From positions 1 to 6,992 of the forward strand of contig DBIH01000228.1 in assembly GCA_002296885.1 (NCBI GenBank): 6,992 bases of DNA, read 5' to 3'. The notes under the pieces are model-generated. The model ran no database searches and was not told the origin of the DNA. It worked only from the letters and a program-made list of their open reading frames with translations. Every line of letters starts with the position of its first letter. Positions within the stretch are counted from its first letter, which is position 1. Made by a program: the position numbers and the translations under genes. Shown here piece by piece: positions 6,440 through 6,992 of this stretch. This DNA is from Flavobacterium sp. UBA807 (GTDB taxonomy: Bacteria; Bacteroidota; Bacteroidia; Flavobacteriales; Flavobacteriaceae).

Positions 6440-6468
6440 CTAAAAATCTAATTATCTAACACATCTAA
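6425..6468 (+). repeat. Six phased TCTAA units in the pepP leader
   Basis: TCTAA occurs at 6425, 6430, 6439, 6447, 6455 and 6464. After the first unit the steps are 9, 8, 8 and 9 nt, with A/T-rich variable spacers. The array stops two bases before the ATG at 6471. Role unknown: a degenerate short tandem repeat, a binding platform, or an unstructured leader that helps ribosome loading are all possible. Confidence 0.6.
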
Positions 6469-6470
6469 TA

Positions 6471-6992
6471 ATGAAGTACCACCAAATAGACCGCCATTTA
6501 TTCATTAAAAACAGAGCAAAATTCACAGCGCAAATGAAACCTAACAGCGTCGCTGTTTTTAATTCCAATGATATTTATCCGGTTTCTGCCGACAGCTCAC
6601 TGCCTTTTGCACAGCATCGCGATATCTTTTACTTATCAGGCGTTGATCAGGAAGAAAGTATCTTACTGCTTTTCCCTGATGCCCCTTATGAGCATTTGAA
6701 AGAAATCTTGTTCCTAAAAGAAACCAACGAGCATATTGCGATTTGGGAAGGTGAAAAACTGACCAAAGACAGGGCTTTTGAAGTTTCAGGTATCAAATCG
6801 GTGATTTGGCTGCAGGATTTTCATAAAACGCTGAAAGAAGTCATGGCTTACGCCGATACCATGTATATTAATACCAACGAACATTATCGTGCATCGATTG
6901 AAACCGAAACCCGTGAAGCGCGTTTTGTAAAATGGTGGAAGGAAAATTATCCGGCGCATAAGGTTGAAAAATCGAATCCTATTTTGCAGCGA
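6471..6992 (+). CDS. pepP: Aminopeptidase P (Xaa-Pro aminopeptidase, M24B), N-terminal part, truncated by window edge
   Basis: The first 174 codons are present and the frame is open to the right edge. The segment matches the aminopeptidase P N-terminal domain: a start around FIKNRAKF, then SSLPFAQHRDIFYLSGVDQE (53-72), SILLLFPDAP, and ETNEHIAIWEGEKLT. In this family the N-terminal domain has a creatinase-like fold and helps shape the active site. The C-terminal pita-bread domain removes N-terminal residues ahead of proline using two manganese ions. That metal-binding domain lies beyond the window, so catalytic competence cannot be checked. There is no signal peptide, so the enzyme is cytoplasmic. 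The ATG at 6471 is the natural start. It sits 97 nt after the Crp-like gene on the same strand and probably has its own promoter. Confidence 0.92.
   Translation, partial: MKYHQIDRHLFIKNRAKFTAQMKPNSVAVFNSNDIYPVSADSSLPFAQHRDIFYLSGVDQEESILLLFPDAPYEHLKEILFLKETNEHIAIWEGEKLTKDRAFEVSGIKSVIWLQDFHKTLKEVMAYADTMYINTNEHYRASIETETREARFVKWWKENYPAHKVEKSNPILQR

Noticed and set aside
1..6992. A novel defence, mobile or biosynthetic system
   Set aside because: Every long gene except the lipoprotein belongs to a known metabolic or regulatory family. I saw no transposase, recombinase, toxin-antitoxin pair, CRISPR repeats, tRNA or attachment-site duplication.

Overview
The window looks like a chromosomal segment of a Flavobacterium-type member of the Bacteroidota. 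The grounds are: an AT-rich sequence; a B-type succinate dehydrogenase in the order sdhC-sdhA-sdhB with an extended SdhA; a short Crp-like regulator; a GH92 glycosidase; no Shine-Dalgarno-like purine tracts in front of genes; and -7 boxes fitting the Bacteroidota consensus TAnnTTTG ahead of most transcription units.

Layout. (1) 1-1042, minus strand: a two-gene unit for secreted proteins. It encodes an EEP-fold hydrolase (183-1016) followed 36 nt later by the start of a GH92 alpha-mannosidase that runs off the left edge (1-146). (2) 1043-1240: a dense intergenic block. It holds a structured RNA-like element (1062-1168), a bidirectional hairpin that best terminates the sdh operon (1170-1204), and a copy of a dispersed repeat (1206-1227). 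(3) 1241-4752, minus strand: sdhC (4025-4690), sdhA (2009-4018) and sdhB (1241-2002) in one operon with two 6-nt gaps and a good promoter at 4722-4752. (4) 4847-5713, minus strand: an unrecognised secreted lipoprotein. (5) 5810-6373, plus strand: a Crp/Fnr-like regulator divergent from the lipoprotein gene. (6) 6471-6992, plus strand: the N-terminal part of an aminopeptidase P-family protein, whose leader carries six TCTAA units.

How the genes relate. The sdhCAB products form the membrane-bound succinate:menaquinone oxidoreductase linking the TCA cycle to respiration. The EEP/GH92 pair suggests extracytoplasmic breakdown of mannose-containing glycans. The lipoprotein and the Crp-like gene share a 96-nt divergent control region, so regulation of one by the other is possible but unproven.

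Most of the window is conserved housekeeping sequence. I see no defence system, mobile element, CRISPR array or prophage gene. The least explained parts are the folded element at 1062-1168, the phased TCTAA repeats at 6425-6468 and the orphan lipoprotein.
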